The position numbers were made by a program, and so were the translations under genes. A DNA stretch of 64,000 nt from Caenorhabditis elegans (Eukaryota > Nematoda > Chromadorea > Rhabditida > Rhabditidae). Under the pieces are notes generated by a model. That model ran no database searches, was not told where the DNA came from, and saw nothing but the letters and a program-made list of their open reading frames with translations. This document shows, piece by piece, positions 37,901 through 49,273 of the stretch. The stretch covers positions 15,376,001 through 15,440,000 of the forward strand of contig NC_003284.9 in assembly GCF_000002985.6 (NCBI RefSeq), given 5' to 3'. Each line of letters starts with the position of its first letter. The first letter of the stretch is position 1.

Positions 37901-40900
37901 GCTCACAAAATCGTGTGCACGGAACTTGTTTCCGACAGAGACACAATCACCTTTGAACTGTCAAATAGTCGGAAAACTTGATTGGAACAATAGTTTTCTT
38001 ATGGAAACACTTTACAGAAAAAAAGTTTCGCATTATCTATTTCAATAATATAAGAAAACAAGGTTTTTTGACATTATCTACAACTTTGATGATGAATAAA
38101 ATTTAATGACTTTCCTCAACAAATAAATGAAAACTTTTATAGCAATAATTTTAAATTAAGAGCAATATTTACAGGAAGTTAAGTTGTTTTGAAAATCATT
38201 TTCAAGATGAATCCTTGCTCCTTACAGCTTGAATTTCCATTTTTTTGGAGATGTATTTAAATAATGTTTTTTGTTCAAAACGGGCATAAATCAATGAAAA
38301 ACTGAAAATACAAGTGTGGATTTTTTGTGATTAATTTTTGAATTTTTTTCCTTTCGATTTGATAGTTGTACTTTTCATTTCTAGAAATTCTTAGGTTTAA
38401 AGGTGAAGTACTAAATACTGGGTCATTGCTCTACTAGACTAAAAAAAATAATCCAATAAAACCAAATTTTGTGATGACACTATTTGAAATTTGCTGCAAA
38501 ATTTTCGAAAGAAGGTTTAATTTTTTGAAAGAAATAGGCCTATGTTCTGAAAAAATCTCACACATTTTCAACTCCTATGTATCACTGTGGTGGGGTATTT
38601 TTTAGAACAACTTGGTTTTTTTACTCAATTTATATCATTTTCGGTTGTTGGGTACAAAAATTTCCAAATTTGGCACCCATGAACCTGGAATAGAATCGAT
38701 TAAAAAATAACTGCATCAAAAATGAACCAATATGGGAAAGAAGAAAACAGTGATTATTGGATATAGACTTTTTTCTACCGCTGCAACAGGTACAAGCTGG
38801 AAAATTTGTAGCTATAAATAGGTATAGGTGCTTCTTTTCCTGACAAAGTTATGTCTTTTAGGGCATTTAGAGTTTAATGGAGCAGTGACCCGAATTTTGC
38901 TAATCTGCTGAAATTTTACTGCCTTCAAAATTACTTTCATATGTACATAGATCTTGTAGAAAAGATTAAACGTTTATTTCGGGGTTTCAAAAAATTTCGA
39001 ATTTCTCCGGTTCAAATTTTTAGTGGGTCTAGTTTTATGATATCAAGAATTTCAAGAAAAATCATACCAGCGTTTAAAAAATTTTTTAAAAGTTTAGCGA
39101 AATTCATAAAAATATTATTTAAGGCTAGATAGATAGAAAAAATCCCAGTTTTTTAAAACGGCTCTTGAAATATAATAAGAACAACACTCACCAGCACTAA
39201 TAAAAATGCAAATAACTTCATATCGTATGAAACGTTTCGTCTGATGTTGTAGAACTGCGTTATGGAACAGAACTGAAGGACGCGCCGGCTTAAGCAGTAT
39301 ATGACTTGACTCAAGCTTTTTTTGCTAGCGAGTAGAAGGCGGAGCAAACAAATATTACCGACTCTACTGGCGCCAACCGGAACGTGAAAGTGGCAAAGGC
39401 AACGACACGGGGGGCACACGCAGTGCGGAAAAGAGAATGCGGTGTACGGGAGGGCGCCGCCGCAAATTGCGCAATATGGGGTCGAGAGCACGTACCTCTC
39501 GAGCTCGCCACCTTTCCTTTATTACAATTACTGTGTGATATTTACCCCGTCAAAAAATGACACTTACTCACCTTTCTGTTAGCAGAGAGGGATTCGAAAC
39601 AAATAATAATGATGATTTTCTTTTATTGGCAAATTTTCGAGTTCAATTTAGTATCAAGAACGGGGTAAGTTACTGTTTGTGCAGAGTTACTCATGCCATT
39701 TTGACAGCATTTCTTTCATGGGTGAAGCTTTGAAATCGGATAACAAATGTTTGGATCTATTTCCAATATCAAGGGGATTTAAGAGATCACAAATCGTAGT
39801 GCAGCGCAGAATTAATTATTTGATTCTACATTTTTGATGAAACTTGCTGTTAATGTTGTTTCTTTTGTGTTTTACGACCCCGAAATTTACGGCAATAGTA
39901 ATTTTAAACTCTATTATTTTTAAAAATATGATTAGCTTAGCTTTCAAAACAATATTTATTTTATTGCCGATAGGTACGAATTAGAAAGTTACCGTTTTAG
40001 AATTGAAAAAAAAGCTCAGTTAGTGTGATATTATTATCCAAAAGACCGATTTGTATTTTTGTTCCAAAATAAATGTAAGTTATCAACAAAAGAAAACTAT
40101 ATTTCAACCTGAAAATTTTTAAATTTGTATGGTAATATTAAGGGAGCAATTTTCAAAAATTTACCACTTTACTCAAGCAAATAATAAAGAAGCTTCCAAA
40201 TGATACATATCCAGGACGACGGTCGGGCGTTTAATGTGAAAGTGTGACAGTACATCATTCTTTCCGACAAATACCTCATAAAACTCGCCAGTAAGGGGGG
40301 ATATTGCCGGGGAGGAAGAATTCAGGGAAAACTTGAGGAGGTAATCAGATTCACCCGGATAGTTGGTGAAAAATTTGTTACGATCGGCGAACGCGTTGTG
40401 TTAATGTTTTACGCGCCATAAATTTAGGTGTACTATGCGGAGAACGAGAATTGAATTGAAAAAATTGAAACTGTTGCTTTTTGCTGTTACTTAAAATTAA
40501 TTGTTTGAGGTTGTTGTAAATGTGGAGAGTATTATGAATTAGTTATTTGAAATCAAATATCATTTACTATATATAAAGCGCTTCTTCTGTGTAGCCATAG
40601 TTTGTAGTCTATGTAGCCTTTGTAGTCTGTGAAGTTTTCGCTTCTGGAGGGATAGTGAGTTGTGGTTAGTGTAAGGATATAGTCGGGGTACTGTGGTCGT
40701 ATAATAGTGGTACAATAGGAATACTGTAGGGTTACGGTAGTTTCAGAAAAAAAATTTTTTTCAGCCCCAGAAGTCGGGGGCCGCGCCGAAGGACGGTCCA
40801 CGGCTGGTGATATTATGAAAAAATCTAAGTTTATTCGAGGAATTTTCATTTTCGTTAGTAATCATACAAACGGATTATAAATCAATATACTTCAAAAAGT

Positions 40901-43050
40901 TAAAAGGCATTATGAATAATATATAGTGGTATTAATTTTTGATCTATCTAAAAATAGTATGAACAAAGTTATTATCCTTTCGTAAAAAGTTACGAAATGT
41001 TACTCATTTATTATTTTCGTATTATTTTAATTTCAAAAAACTGATAATTTCAAAAAGTCAGTGGACTTTAAATATCTCATTGTAACACATTCAGTTATAC
41101 TTCCACTATTTCCAGATTAAGTTTGAAGTCTTCCAATTTGTAAATCCATCTAGAATTAAGACATTGAACTCTATTCCTACTCTTTTATGACTCAGCTTTT
41201 CTTAAAGTTCAGGTGTAAAAGCCGCGAACAGAACAATCAAATTAACACTCTTTCAAATATTTACCGACTGTCTGTGATCATCTCGCCAAATGCGTACTTC
41301 CAACGTGGGTGGCATAACTCGTGGTCAAACAGGGCCCTTGTGGCACAGTGCCATCTCGGCCAACTGGTTCTGTAAAAACGAGTTGGGTGCAAAGATTTGC
41401 TTAAACGCGACTCTTTACGAGAAATCACATCAACAAACTACAACTGTCTCTTGCGACTTGAGCAAACAAAACATCAATTGCAGTTGTTCCAATCACTCGA
41501 GCAGCGTGGAGTTCAATTGAGTTCGAATAGAGATGAAGTCGATGAGCTGATGGAGACGGCGATTTTGGCGTTGAGGACATGTATGGTGGAGTTGGAAAGG
41601 GTGTATTCATTGATGGAAAGTTTTAAGGCAAAGTATCTAGGTGAGATTATTCGAAAAATAATCATATTCACTTTCATAAAGCATTTCTCACGAACAGCAA
41701 TTTTCAGAATTTATTGAAATCTTTTCACACTTTTGAAGGTGGAGTAACGACTGTTTTTTATACCCAAAATGGCCCAAAACTACCGAATTTCGTAATGAGA
41801 CGTTTTGAAAATTTCTCAAAAAAGGGTATTTGTGTATTACATTCCCTCATTTTGATAGTAATTTTTTAAGTTATGACAAATAAAAACGTGAACCACATTT
41901 TTGTATTTTTAGGCTTGGGAAATAACATTTTCTAAGCCTAAGGAAGACAAATGTACAACACGTTTTATTTAATTGGAGAAATTAATAAAAATTTAATTTA
42001 ATTTGAAAATGAGGGCATGTAATACACAAGTACCAAAAAAAGTTATGGTGGTTCACAGTTCTGAGCTAAAATCAAAAAAAAATTTCGCCAACTTCTCGGT
42101 GTCGCAACCTCTGGAATTTAGTTTGTATTCGCTTATTTAATAAATATTGTGGTAGTTTATTACGCATTTATTCCTTAATTTAAGTACATTTTCGGCCAGT
42201 AGGGCACAAATAATAGGTACATTTTTGTGCCCATTAACGCATAATTGCGTAATAAAAAAAACAAAATCTCAATGCTCATTAAAAAGTGTTAATTGAATCA
42301 AAATTGAGTTCCAGACGCTGTGACACTGAGAAGTTAGCAAAAATTTTGATTTTAACTGAAAGTAGGCTTAACTATTTTTTGAGAACTTTTCAAAACGTCT
42401 CATTTCGAAATTCGGTAGTTTTGGGCCATTTTAGGTCTAAAAAAGGTAATGTCTCAGATTTCGGTACTCCACCTTTGCGCAAAAGTCAAATTTATTTTAA
42501 ATCATTCTATTGCTCTTTTTCTGTAAAAAATTACCAAATCTTAAAAATGGATTATCATATTGAAATAAGCATTTTTGTAGATAGGACCCATTAAAATATT
42601 AACTGTTTAATTTTCAGCAACACTACGCCGGACAGTGTGTCACGAAGCACTAGTAGGAAATAATGGTGATAGCGATGATGAACTTTCTGATAATCCATTG
42701 ATGCCAGTTCTTGAAATGTCTGAAGCTGCATTTCAAGCACAAAACAAAGCAATGGAATCAGCACTTGCCACGTTGCAATCAGTTAGTGGGTCGTTATCAT
42801 TACCCCTACAGTTTACTCATCAATCAATAACTGCCGCTCAAATTGAACGAAATCTAGAATTCTTAAAACAAGTAAGCAATATAAACACAAATATTTGGGG
42901 AATACTAATTTATCTGTTCAGTGTGGATTTCCAACTCAACTTCCACCAAACTTCTTGAAACCATCAAATGAAAAATCTCCTGAAAAGAGCGAAGAAGAAA
43001 AATCTCAGAAGCCATCTAGTTCACCAAAGTCTCCAAGCTTGTCGGATTAG
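31931..43050 (+). CDS. psa-3: Meis/Homothorax-domain protein lacking a homeodomain
   Basis: Five exons keep phase: 31931-32050, 32977-33144, 41484-41640, 42618-42871 and 42922-43050 (275 residues). Meis-family N-terminal blocks are visible: HPLMPIVELLLEKCE at about residues 64-78 and a second helix-rich block (ETAILALRTCMVELERVY) at about 121-140, the region that binds PBC homeodomain partners. The C-terminus is Ser/Pro/Lys/Glu-rich and ends without a homeodomain. psa-3 is known as a Meis-related target of Wnt and Hox control of asymmetric division in the T-cell lineage. The start was chosen at the ATG after an acceptor-like TGTTCAG; an in-frame ATG at 31913 would add six residues. The exon 3 acceptor could alternatively lie 21 bases upstream. 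Intron 2 (8.3 kb) contains pqn-36. Confidence 0.88.
33359..39222 (-). CDS. pqn-36: secreted-type glutamine/asparagine-rich protein nested in psa-3 intron 2
   Basis: Nine exons on the minus strand, phase-consistent: 39222-39193, 37252-37140, 36954-36848, 36626-36565, 36510-35751, 35700-34565, 34478-34059, 33634-33568 and 33525-33359, giving 953 residues. The start MKLFAFLLVL gives a signal peptide. It is followed by a short Cys-containing segment (GCLSQCVNC, later SPCCVP), then very long low-complexity sequence of Gln, Asn, Gly and Pro. That sequence includes NQNQ tracts, GGYVGDQNQNQ-type repeats and, near the end, repeated QFPSQQEL. The C-terminus is basic and less repetitive. Prion-like Q/N composition defines the pqn class; no enzymatic function is suggested. 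An extracellular or cuticle-like structural role is inference. Confidence 0.88.
38419..38892. repeat. weak inverted repeat in pqn-36 intron 1
   Basis: CTGGGTCATTGCTCTA at about 38418 pairs imperfectly with TGGAGCAGTGACCCG at about 38877. It resembles the other MITE-like palindromes here that begin near AAAGGTG and end near a complementary motif, but it is more degraded. Confidence 0.45.
39223..41483. other. pqn-36 upstream region within psa-3 intron 2
   Basis: Must contain the pqn-36 promoter (minus strand), and psa-3 intronic regulatory DNA may lie here too. A GC-richer segment at 39340-39510 is a reasonable promoter candidate. The minus-strand open frames at 39153-39511 extend upstream through the pqn-36 first exon and are not separately supported. 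Confidence 0.4.
41735..42476. mobile_element. MITE-like inverted-repeat element in psa-3 intron 3
   Basis: The left end GAAGGTGGAGTAACG and right end CGGTACTCCACCTTTG are inverted. Inside, CCGAATTTCGTAATGAGACG on the left pairs with CGTCTCATTTCGAAATTCGG on the right. The same internal block also occurs in unit R at about 20475. No transposase is present; the open frames inside are not genes. Confidence 0.75.
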
Positions 43051-43275
43051 GTTCCATATCTATTGTAAACAATTTCTACCTCATCTAATAGTGTATGATC
43101 TTTTTTGTATTTATCGTTTCTTCCAATTTTTTCTATTTATTTATTTATTTCACAGTTGGTAAAATGTTTGAGTATCGATATAGTAATATTAACCAATTAT
43201 GCTCACAATTTTCTGGTACTTGTGTACTGTGTTCTTTTTGAATGTGAATTAGACTTTTATTTATTTCTTTGTTTC

Positions 43276-43281
43276 AATAAA
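43276..43281 (+). terminator. psa-3 polyadenylation signal
   Basis: AATAAA about 226 bases after the psa-3 stop, in T-rich 3' UTR sequence; the expected position for cleavage shortly after. Confidence 0.7.
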
Positions 43282-43734
43282 ACGTGATGTTCATTTTATT
43301 GTTTAGGCAGAAAAATGTTCACCTTTTGTTTCACCGGGAACTCGTCTTTTTTAAAGACTTTTAATTCTCATTTACTACACTATCAACCTTTACCGACTTT
43401 CACCGATCTGGTTTTTGATTTTGAGCTTGCAAGTGAAGGATTGTCAGATTGAGACATTTCAGATACTTTGATATACATAATAAGCACTTACTATTAGAAT
43501 ACGTAAACTAAATATGATCTACAAAACACAATGGAGCATGTTTCGACCTATTTGCTGAAGAATTCTATTGCAAAGATTTTCCTACCCATTCACATATTTT
43601 TTGGAACGCGACCAAAAAAGGCTAAAATTGGTTGGACGTGGTAACAAATTACCCAGCTGTTCTGACAAAGCATTTCTGAACATTTTAAAAGTTATCAATT
43701 AGTCCACGAAATGTGTGAACATTGCAGAAATTGT

Positions 43735-43912
43735 AAAAGGATTGAAGGATTAAAGGACAAGCCGTTCTTGAAGTGCTATACAGTGTGGATTTGGGATTCA
43801 GGTACACTGCCTGGTGGTCTATAATTTAAGCCATGTCCTAGCCAGGGATTGTGGCCGATTATCCAGTCGTGAATTGCTCCACTTCCCACCAGAGACTTGG
43901 TGAACATAGGGG
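43735..43912 (-). mobile_element. tRNA-derived SINE, copy B (5'-truncated)
   Basis: On the minus strand it matches the body of copies A and C (CGACTGGATAATCGGCCACA) and has the complete 3' end: AGCACTTCAAGAACGGCTTG, then a tail of TTTAATCC/TTCAATCC units. The tRNA-like head with the A and B boxes is missing, the usual 5' truncation of reverse-transcribed insertions. Confidence 0.82.
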
Positions 43913-45070
43913 TTAGACTCCTAAAAAATTAGTGAGACAAGACCGAGCTTACCTGCTGCTGAGATCACTCTTTACCAAATAGATGGCACCTGCCCTAAGA
44001 AAGGTAGTCAAATCATTTTGGAGTAAATGAGTATTTGCCTAAAATTTCGAAAAAAAATTTCAACTGTCGGAAACTTTCACTATGAGATTTGATCATTTTG
44101 GCACCATAGGAGTGGGTTTCAATAATTCTCGCACTGTCGCTATTCCACATTCAAAAGCAAACTTTCTGACAGAAAATTTATTTTGTAAAACTTTCCGGTG
44201 GTTTGAAAATAAAATTGATTTTTTAATAAGAAAACACCTTTGAAATAATTTGAATCGACGTATTCAAATTCTATGTATTGTCAGAACAAAAATCTAGAGT
44301 TTTCATTACAGATTATTTCTTATTTCAAACCGTTGACTTTCTAAAACAATAAAAATCACAAGCAAACCAATTTTTGATAGGCTGATCTTGTAATTTCAAA
44401 TATTGTCTACTGTGAGCATGATATTTTTGAGGCATTTCACCTTTTTTTGTCAATTTCCGACGGGATCAAATTTTGGCTAGCAAATTTTGTATGCAATGTG
44501 TAGTCGCTTCTTCAAACCTGTATATCTGTTGTTGACTATTGAATCATTCTCATTTCGAAGAAAATAGTGTTACGTATTCTGTGACTTATTCAGTGTTACA
44601 AAAAAATCATTCGATCGGCAGAGACTCCCATATTTCAATACAGTTACAAAACCGCACCCAGCCGCCTCCTCTCTCTCTCTCCCATTCTTCCTTGTTCCTC
44701 TTTCGATCCCTAGCCGCCATTTGGGCCGGCAAGCTTCATCGTCTTCATTTCGTTTTTCTCTGTCTCTCTGTTCTTCACACATCTGGTTCTCGCCATTGGT
44801 CTCTCTGCGGGCGCCAGAAGCTTTCGACGTCTCATCAAGGCTATCCTTTTTTCTCTATGTACATAGCCGTACAGTTCATTGCAGCTTCATCCTTCGTCTT
44901 TTTCTTCTTCTTCAAATCAGCTGTCTCGTCCTCCTCCATTATCCTCCGCTAGTTTTCATTTCTCCGCCCTTCTATCCTCTCTTGTTCACTCTTTACTCCG
45001 ACTTTTGTATTCCTTGTTCATGAATTTTTCGGCTTTATCATAGCACTCGGAATTCAGGCATTTCGCTGCC
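43913..45070. other. intergenic region and 5' leader of the next gene
   Basis: AT-rich up to about 44600, then a C/T-rich segment (44640-45010) typical of C. elegans promoters and leaders. An acceptor-like AATTCAG ends at 45057, 13 bases before the next ATG, compatible with leader trans-splicing. The overlapping open frames at 44539-45023 are Ser/Leu/Phe-rich shadows of the pyrimidine tract. Confidence 0.45.
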
Positions 45071-48000
45071 ATGACAATGGTCCACTCGGTATTATTCACC
45101 TTATTCCTCCTGTTATTCTTTGCGTGCCAGCCTATTACTACTCAATTTGAAGACGCTGACATTTTAAATGCTTCAGGTAGAATATTTGAATAGAACCCCC
45201 AAACACTAGATTTTCTGCAATACATACACCTGAAAAAAGAAATGTTTCGTTGATTAAAATGTGGTTAACGTTGTGACGATATGTCCACCAGTGACAGCTT
45301 ACAAAAAAAGAAAGAATAAAGAAAGTCGGCTGTATACTTTGAAAATCCAGTTTCTGAGGCAACGTTAGCTTGTTGATATTGCCTAATAGAAATCGGTGGC
45401 TGGCAGTGTTTGATCAGCTTCAAATGAAGAATGATAAAGCAACTGATTTTTTTTTGCATATAACATTGTTTATGCATAGATGTAATGGCGCAACTTGCGA
45501 AATCTTGAAGGAAGGCTTATCACTTGAGAGAGGTTTTTATCTTTATTTGTTCTAATCAATGATTTCAGTTAGAACATGGAAGGAAATAAGAAAGAAATTT
45601 CAATAAATAATGTTGAAATTGTTGCAAAACGAAAAAAATTCTATATTTGGGCAGATACTACATACTTTGTTAAATTGACTACGTTTAGCAACTTTTGCAC
45701 AAAACTTTTACATTAGGCTTAGGCTTACGTTTAGGCTTAGGCATCGGCTTAGGCTTAGGCGTAGGCTTAGGTTTAGGCTTAGGCATGGGCTCAGGCTCAG
45801 ACTTAGGCTTATGCTGAGGCTTATGCTGAGGCTTATGCTGAGGCTTAAGCTTATGTTTCGGTTTAGGCTTAGACTTAGAAGAAAAAACATAGTGAGTACA
45901 CTGTCTGGCATTTGCTTATAATATTGAACAAACCATAATTAAAGAAAATTGAATGGCAAATCTATTGACAATTTTTAACTAAAGCCCTTGTTGAGCTGTA
46001 CTTTCTGTAATTTCAATTTTTGTTTAAATAAGAATGTTACATTAAAAAATTATTAAAAAACTTCAAAAAAATCTTATAAGTTAACTTAAGTGTCGAATTA
46101 AGTTACAATTGGGACAATGAAATTTTTGAAATGTGTTTTTTTTCTGATGAACAATTTGTTTAACTCTAGGTATTTCCAATTAAAAAAAATTGATTATTTC
46201 CTGAACCACGAATTATCTCGTAGCGATTTTCATAATGCTCAAAACTTACCACTTTTTCAGAGGACCATGATCCAAAAGTTATTTATAAAAAAATATTATA
46301 GACGAACGTTTGGTAGAGTTATTTTAGACGAAATTGAGCATTTTGTATTTTTTTTTCCAGTATTGGGCAGTTTTGACAAAACGTCATAATTTAATTATTT
46401 TCAGGTTGCTTAAAAATTTTAGAATAAATGAAAACAAAAAAGTTTGATTGAATAGGCACTTTTGGAAAATGCACACAATTATGTTTTACTTGCAATTTGA
46501 ATTTCAGACGGTGAGCTCCAACAAATGCAGGAATACCTCTCGCAAAAGCTTGTACAAATCAGGAACGCCATTCAACACTCTCGCCAAAAACGATCGGTGT
46601 CTCCAATTTCCGCCTCGTTGCCTAATCGGTGATCCAATGTTCCGAGTTGCATCCTTTTTGAACCTTGTTCTATTCAGAGAATCAGCAGGCTTTTTGAGTC
46701 GAATTGGCGCCATCAAAAAGTCGCTGGAGGAGGCGAAGCAGGTTTCAAACAATATCACCGAACCAGTGGCGACTCCGACTAGCGAAAATTTAGATGCACC
46801 CACTCCTCAGGCAGATGCTTTTTCACCAAAGTTTGAGTCTGGCAAATTTCAACATGTAGGTTTTTAAAAAATTGCTCGCTTATAGCACAGGTTCACTTTG
46901 AAAAAAAAACAATAATAATTTTCAGATCAACGACTCCTTGACAACATGCAAGAAACTATCACAGCCAGAACTTGTAGCGGAGCTCAAACAGAAGGGTACC
47001 TACAATCCAGAGTTGATGGCGTGGGATGCACTAGGAGTCATCAGGTTTTTAGACCGAACTATTCATGAACATTATCAAGTAAGTTTTGAACTGAGAACTC
47101 TCATTATTTTAAAATGTTCAGAAAAGCTCGGAAAAAAATAAATCAAAAACCGAAGTCATCGAGCGAAATGTAGAAGCATTGGAAAAACTGATGAGAGAGT
47201 TGAACGTCACTTGTGATCTGAAATCCGACGAGCTGAGGAGCAAATTTCATAATGTTTCCTTGTGAGTTTTTTGGCGAAAGATAACCTTTTGAACTTCAAA
47301 TATTCAGTGTGGATCCCCGACGAACAGTATTTTCACCTTCCCTACGTCGTTCAAAACGGATGGATAGTGTAGAGGAATTCATGAAAGTTTTGAATTTTAC
47401 TAAAACAGATTCTGACACGTTTTCACGGTTATCGGATCAACCATTGTCGATAGAGAATGAAAGGATCACTTATAGACAGAAATTAATAGGTATGTGGAAT
47501 TCAGATCGTTTTTTTTTCGGTCTTTCAAAATGCAGGTAAAAACTACTACAATGGTGTCTACATTTTTTATATTTTAATTCTGTTTCAATAATTTGTGTAA
47601 AAACATTGTAGGGGTCGGAACATGTGAAATTGCTGTGGATTTCCTCAAAAGGTCATATTTTTCAAAATTTTGGCAATTTTCCAAAAAATAACCAGCGTGG
47701 AACTTTTACCCTCCAAATTTTCAAATAGGGTTTCGCCGGAATTCGCGCTGTTTCTAAGGCTGCTAAAGGGCTACAAGGGGCTCAGCTCCAGCCCCGCTCG
47801 CATTGAAGAACGCAGTGCGATATGTAGTTATTTGGCAGCCCCCGACACTTTCGAGGTTCCGCCGGCCTCGCGCCACTAGCCATCATGACCCTCTGAGTAG
47901 TGCCGTGCGGAACCCCGAAAGTGTCGGGGGCTGCCAAACAAATAAAAATTAACATTTAACTGCAGATTTTCTTGAAACCTGTCCAATTTAAAGCAATTTT

Positions 48001-48807
48001 GAGTAAATCTCATATTTTCTAAGGTTGCTTATATCTCGTTTTTTTTCCTCCTTCCAATACTTCCTTGATCCTTCTGAGAATATGAGAATTTTCATTGTTC
48101 CAGACCACTTTCTTTTCCAGGAGAATCACACATCGTGCCATTCGGGTGTGACAAACGAGGAGCGGAAGAGGATGGCTACCTGCGTCTCTGCGGTGCGTGT
48201 CAGGCAATTCGTCGCCTGCCCGACACTTTCTTCCCTCCATTTATCAACGAAGTGACATGCGACACTGATAAGGCGTGCCTTTATTTCTACGACTATCGTA
48301 TGTTTGGCAGAAATGAACAGAGAAGGAAAAAAAACAATAAACATTGATTTGTTTTCAGCGCACGGAAAATGCCGGCAAAAACACATGAATTTTGTTGTTC
48401 TGAGAAATGTTGGCACAAAGGAGTGCCAGGTTTGGAAGAAGTTCAACTTGAATGTGAGAGTATCCTGTGAATGTTTCGTTGGTTGGTTTTTAAAAAAGTT
48501 TGAAAATTAGTTTTAAAATTGATTTTGAATGCAATACTAAAAAGACCTCATTTACGGCGATTCTAAATTTTAAAAAATAGGTCAGTGGCTGGCGCTTAAT
48601 TTTTTGTTCAACATTTTGATAATTTTTAGTGTGTTTTTAGGCCCACAGAAAGTTTGAGCTTCATCCTATCAGGCTCATTAGCATGAGTTCAATCTTGAGG
48701 TTGAGCTAGAGATTGAGCTAAACCTTGGCCTTGAAGTGAAGTCCGGCTTGCAAATTATAACATTTTCAATTTCAGATGAGATGTCATTCTTTGCTAAATA
48801 TGTATGA
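45071..48807 (+). CDS. secreted pre-pro-protein with a C-terminal cystine-knot-like domain
   Basis: Nine phase-consistent exons: 45071-45176, 46508-46628, 46678-46855, 46926-47078, 47122-47261, 47308-47489, 48121-48297, 48359-48481 and 48776-48807; 403 residues. The N-terminus ([20 protein letters not shown]) is a signal peptide. A long pro-region follows with dibasic sites RQKR (61-64) and RRSKR (246-250), then a Cys-rich domain of nine cysteines (303-391) ending [10 protein letters not shown], and VSCECF. A conserved hydrophobic strand followed by a final C-x-C is the pattern of Spatzle/Trunk/IL-17-like cystine-knot ligands. The resemblance is by eye, so ligand function is inference. I do not recognise a gene symbol. 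The gene converges on nas-13, whose stop is 467 bp away. Confidence 0.82.
45713..45880 (+). repeat. interstitial telomeric repeat tract (degenerate TTAGGC)
   Basis: 28 consecutive hexamers in unbroken register, about ten of them perfect TTAGGC (the nematode telomere repeat). The rest mostly carry one or two substitutions (TTATGC, TGAGGC, TTAAGC and others), and no indels are visible. TTATGC-TGAGGC occurs three times in a row, a later local duplication. It lies in intron 1 of the cystine-knot-like gene, TTAGGC on the sense strand. Confidence 0.95.
47580..47700. repeat. dispersed repeat shared with mocs-1 intron
   Basis: The segment around 47606-47690 matches 62097-62175 with modest divergence: both contain AAAACATTGTAG, TGGATTTCCTC and TTTTTCAAAATTTTGGCAAT. 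Both lie in introns. Confidence 0.7.
47760..47945. repeat. GC-rich palindrome in intron 6 of the cystine-knot-like gene
   Basis: Arms around 47825-47866 and 47908-47940 pair over GCAGCCCCCGACACTTTCG and its complement plus GGTTCCGC. It is the same family as 12.4 and 16.8 kb (GTAGTTATTTGG motif). Confidence 0.8.
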
Positions 48808-49094
48808 CTTCACTTTTCGAGTTTCCCTAAAATATACCTCTGTTTGATTTTTATTTGTATTTATTTAGTGCTTTAAATGCATTTTCCTTGTTCATTTTTA
48901 TTCAATTCCATAGTCACTTTTCTAGTCATTCAGATCTTTACTCTCCCTGTTGAACGCTTTCCAAATCCCTATTGCCCAAAAACAGTTTTCAGTTTTTTTT
49001 CCAACAAACCATCTTTCTCTCTCTCAACACTTTACCGGTAGAATCAACTTTTCTCAGTCCCTTGTTTTGTATTGTTTTATTAATTTTTCGAAAC

Positions 49095-49100
49095 AATAAA
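49095..49100 (+). terminator. poly-A signal of the cystine-knot-like gene
   Basis: AATAAA about 290 bases after the stop at 48807. On the opposite strand an AATAAA at 49121-49116 could serve nas-13, so the two 3' ends overlap or nearly so. Confidence 0.55.
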
Positions 49101-49273
49101 TGTTAATTTCAATAATTTATTTTAATGTTCTTCATAGAAATGACACGAACTACATCACAATTTTTTTTGAAAGAACAAGGAATATGACCGGTTTTTTTGT
49201 TGTTGAAAATATAATATGCTTAACAAGACATAAATAAAATATAAAATATAAAACTTTTTGAATTTCAAATCTA

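Noticed and set aside
39153-39511. Separate minus-strand gene upstream of pqn-36
   Set aside because: The frame runs into the pqn-36 start; only the last ten codons before the donor at 39192 are needed, where a signal peptide begins at the ATG at 39222.
44539-45023. Two overlapping plus-strand frames with hydrophobic segments
   Set aside because: They arise from a C/T-rich leader upstream of the 45071 start; they overlap in different frames and lack splice support.
45708-45911. Minus-strand frame of Ser-Leu repeats
   Set aside because: It is a translation of the degenerate TTAGGC tract.
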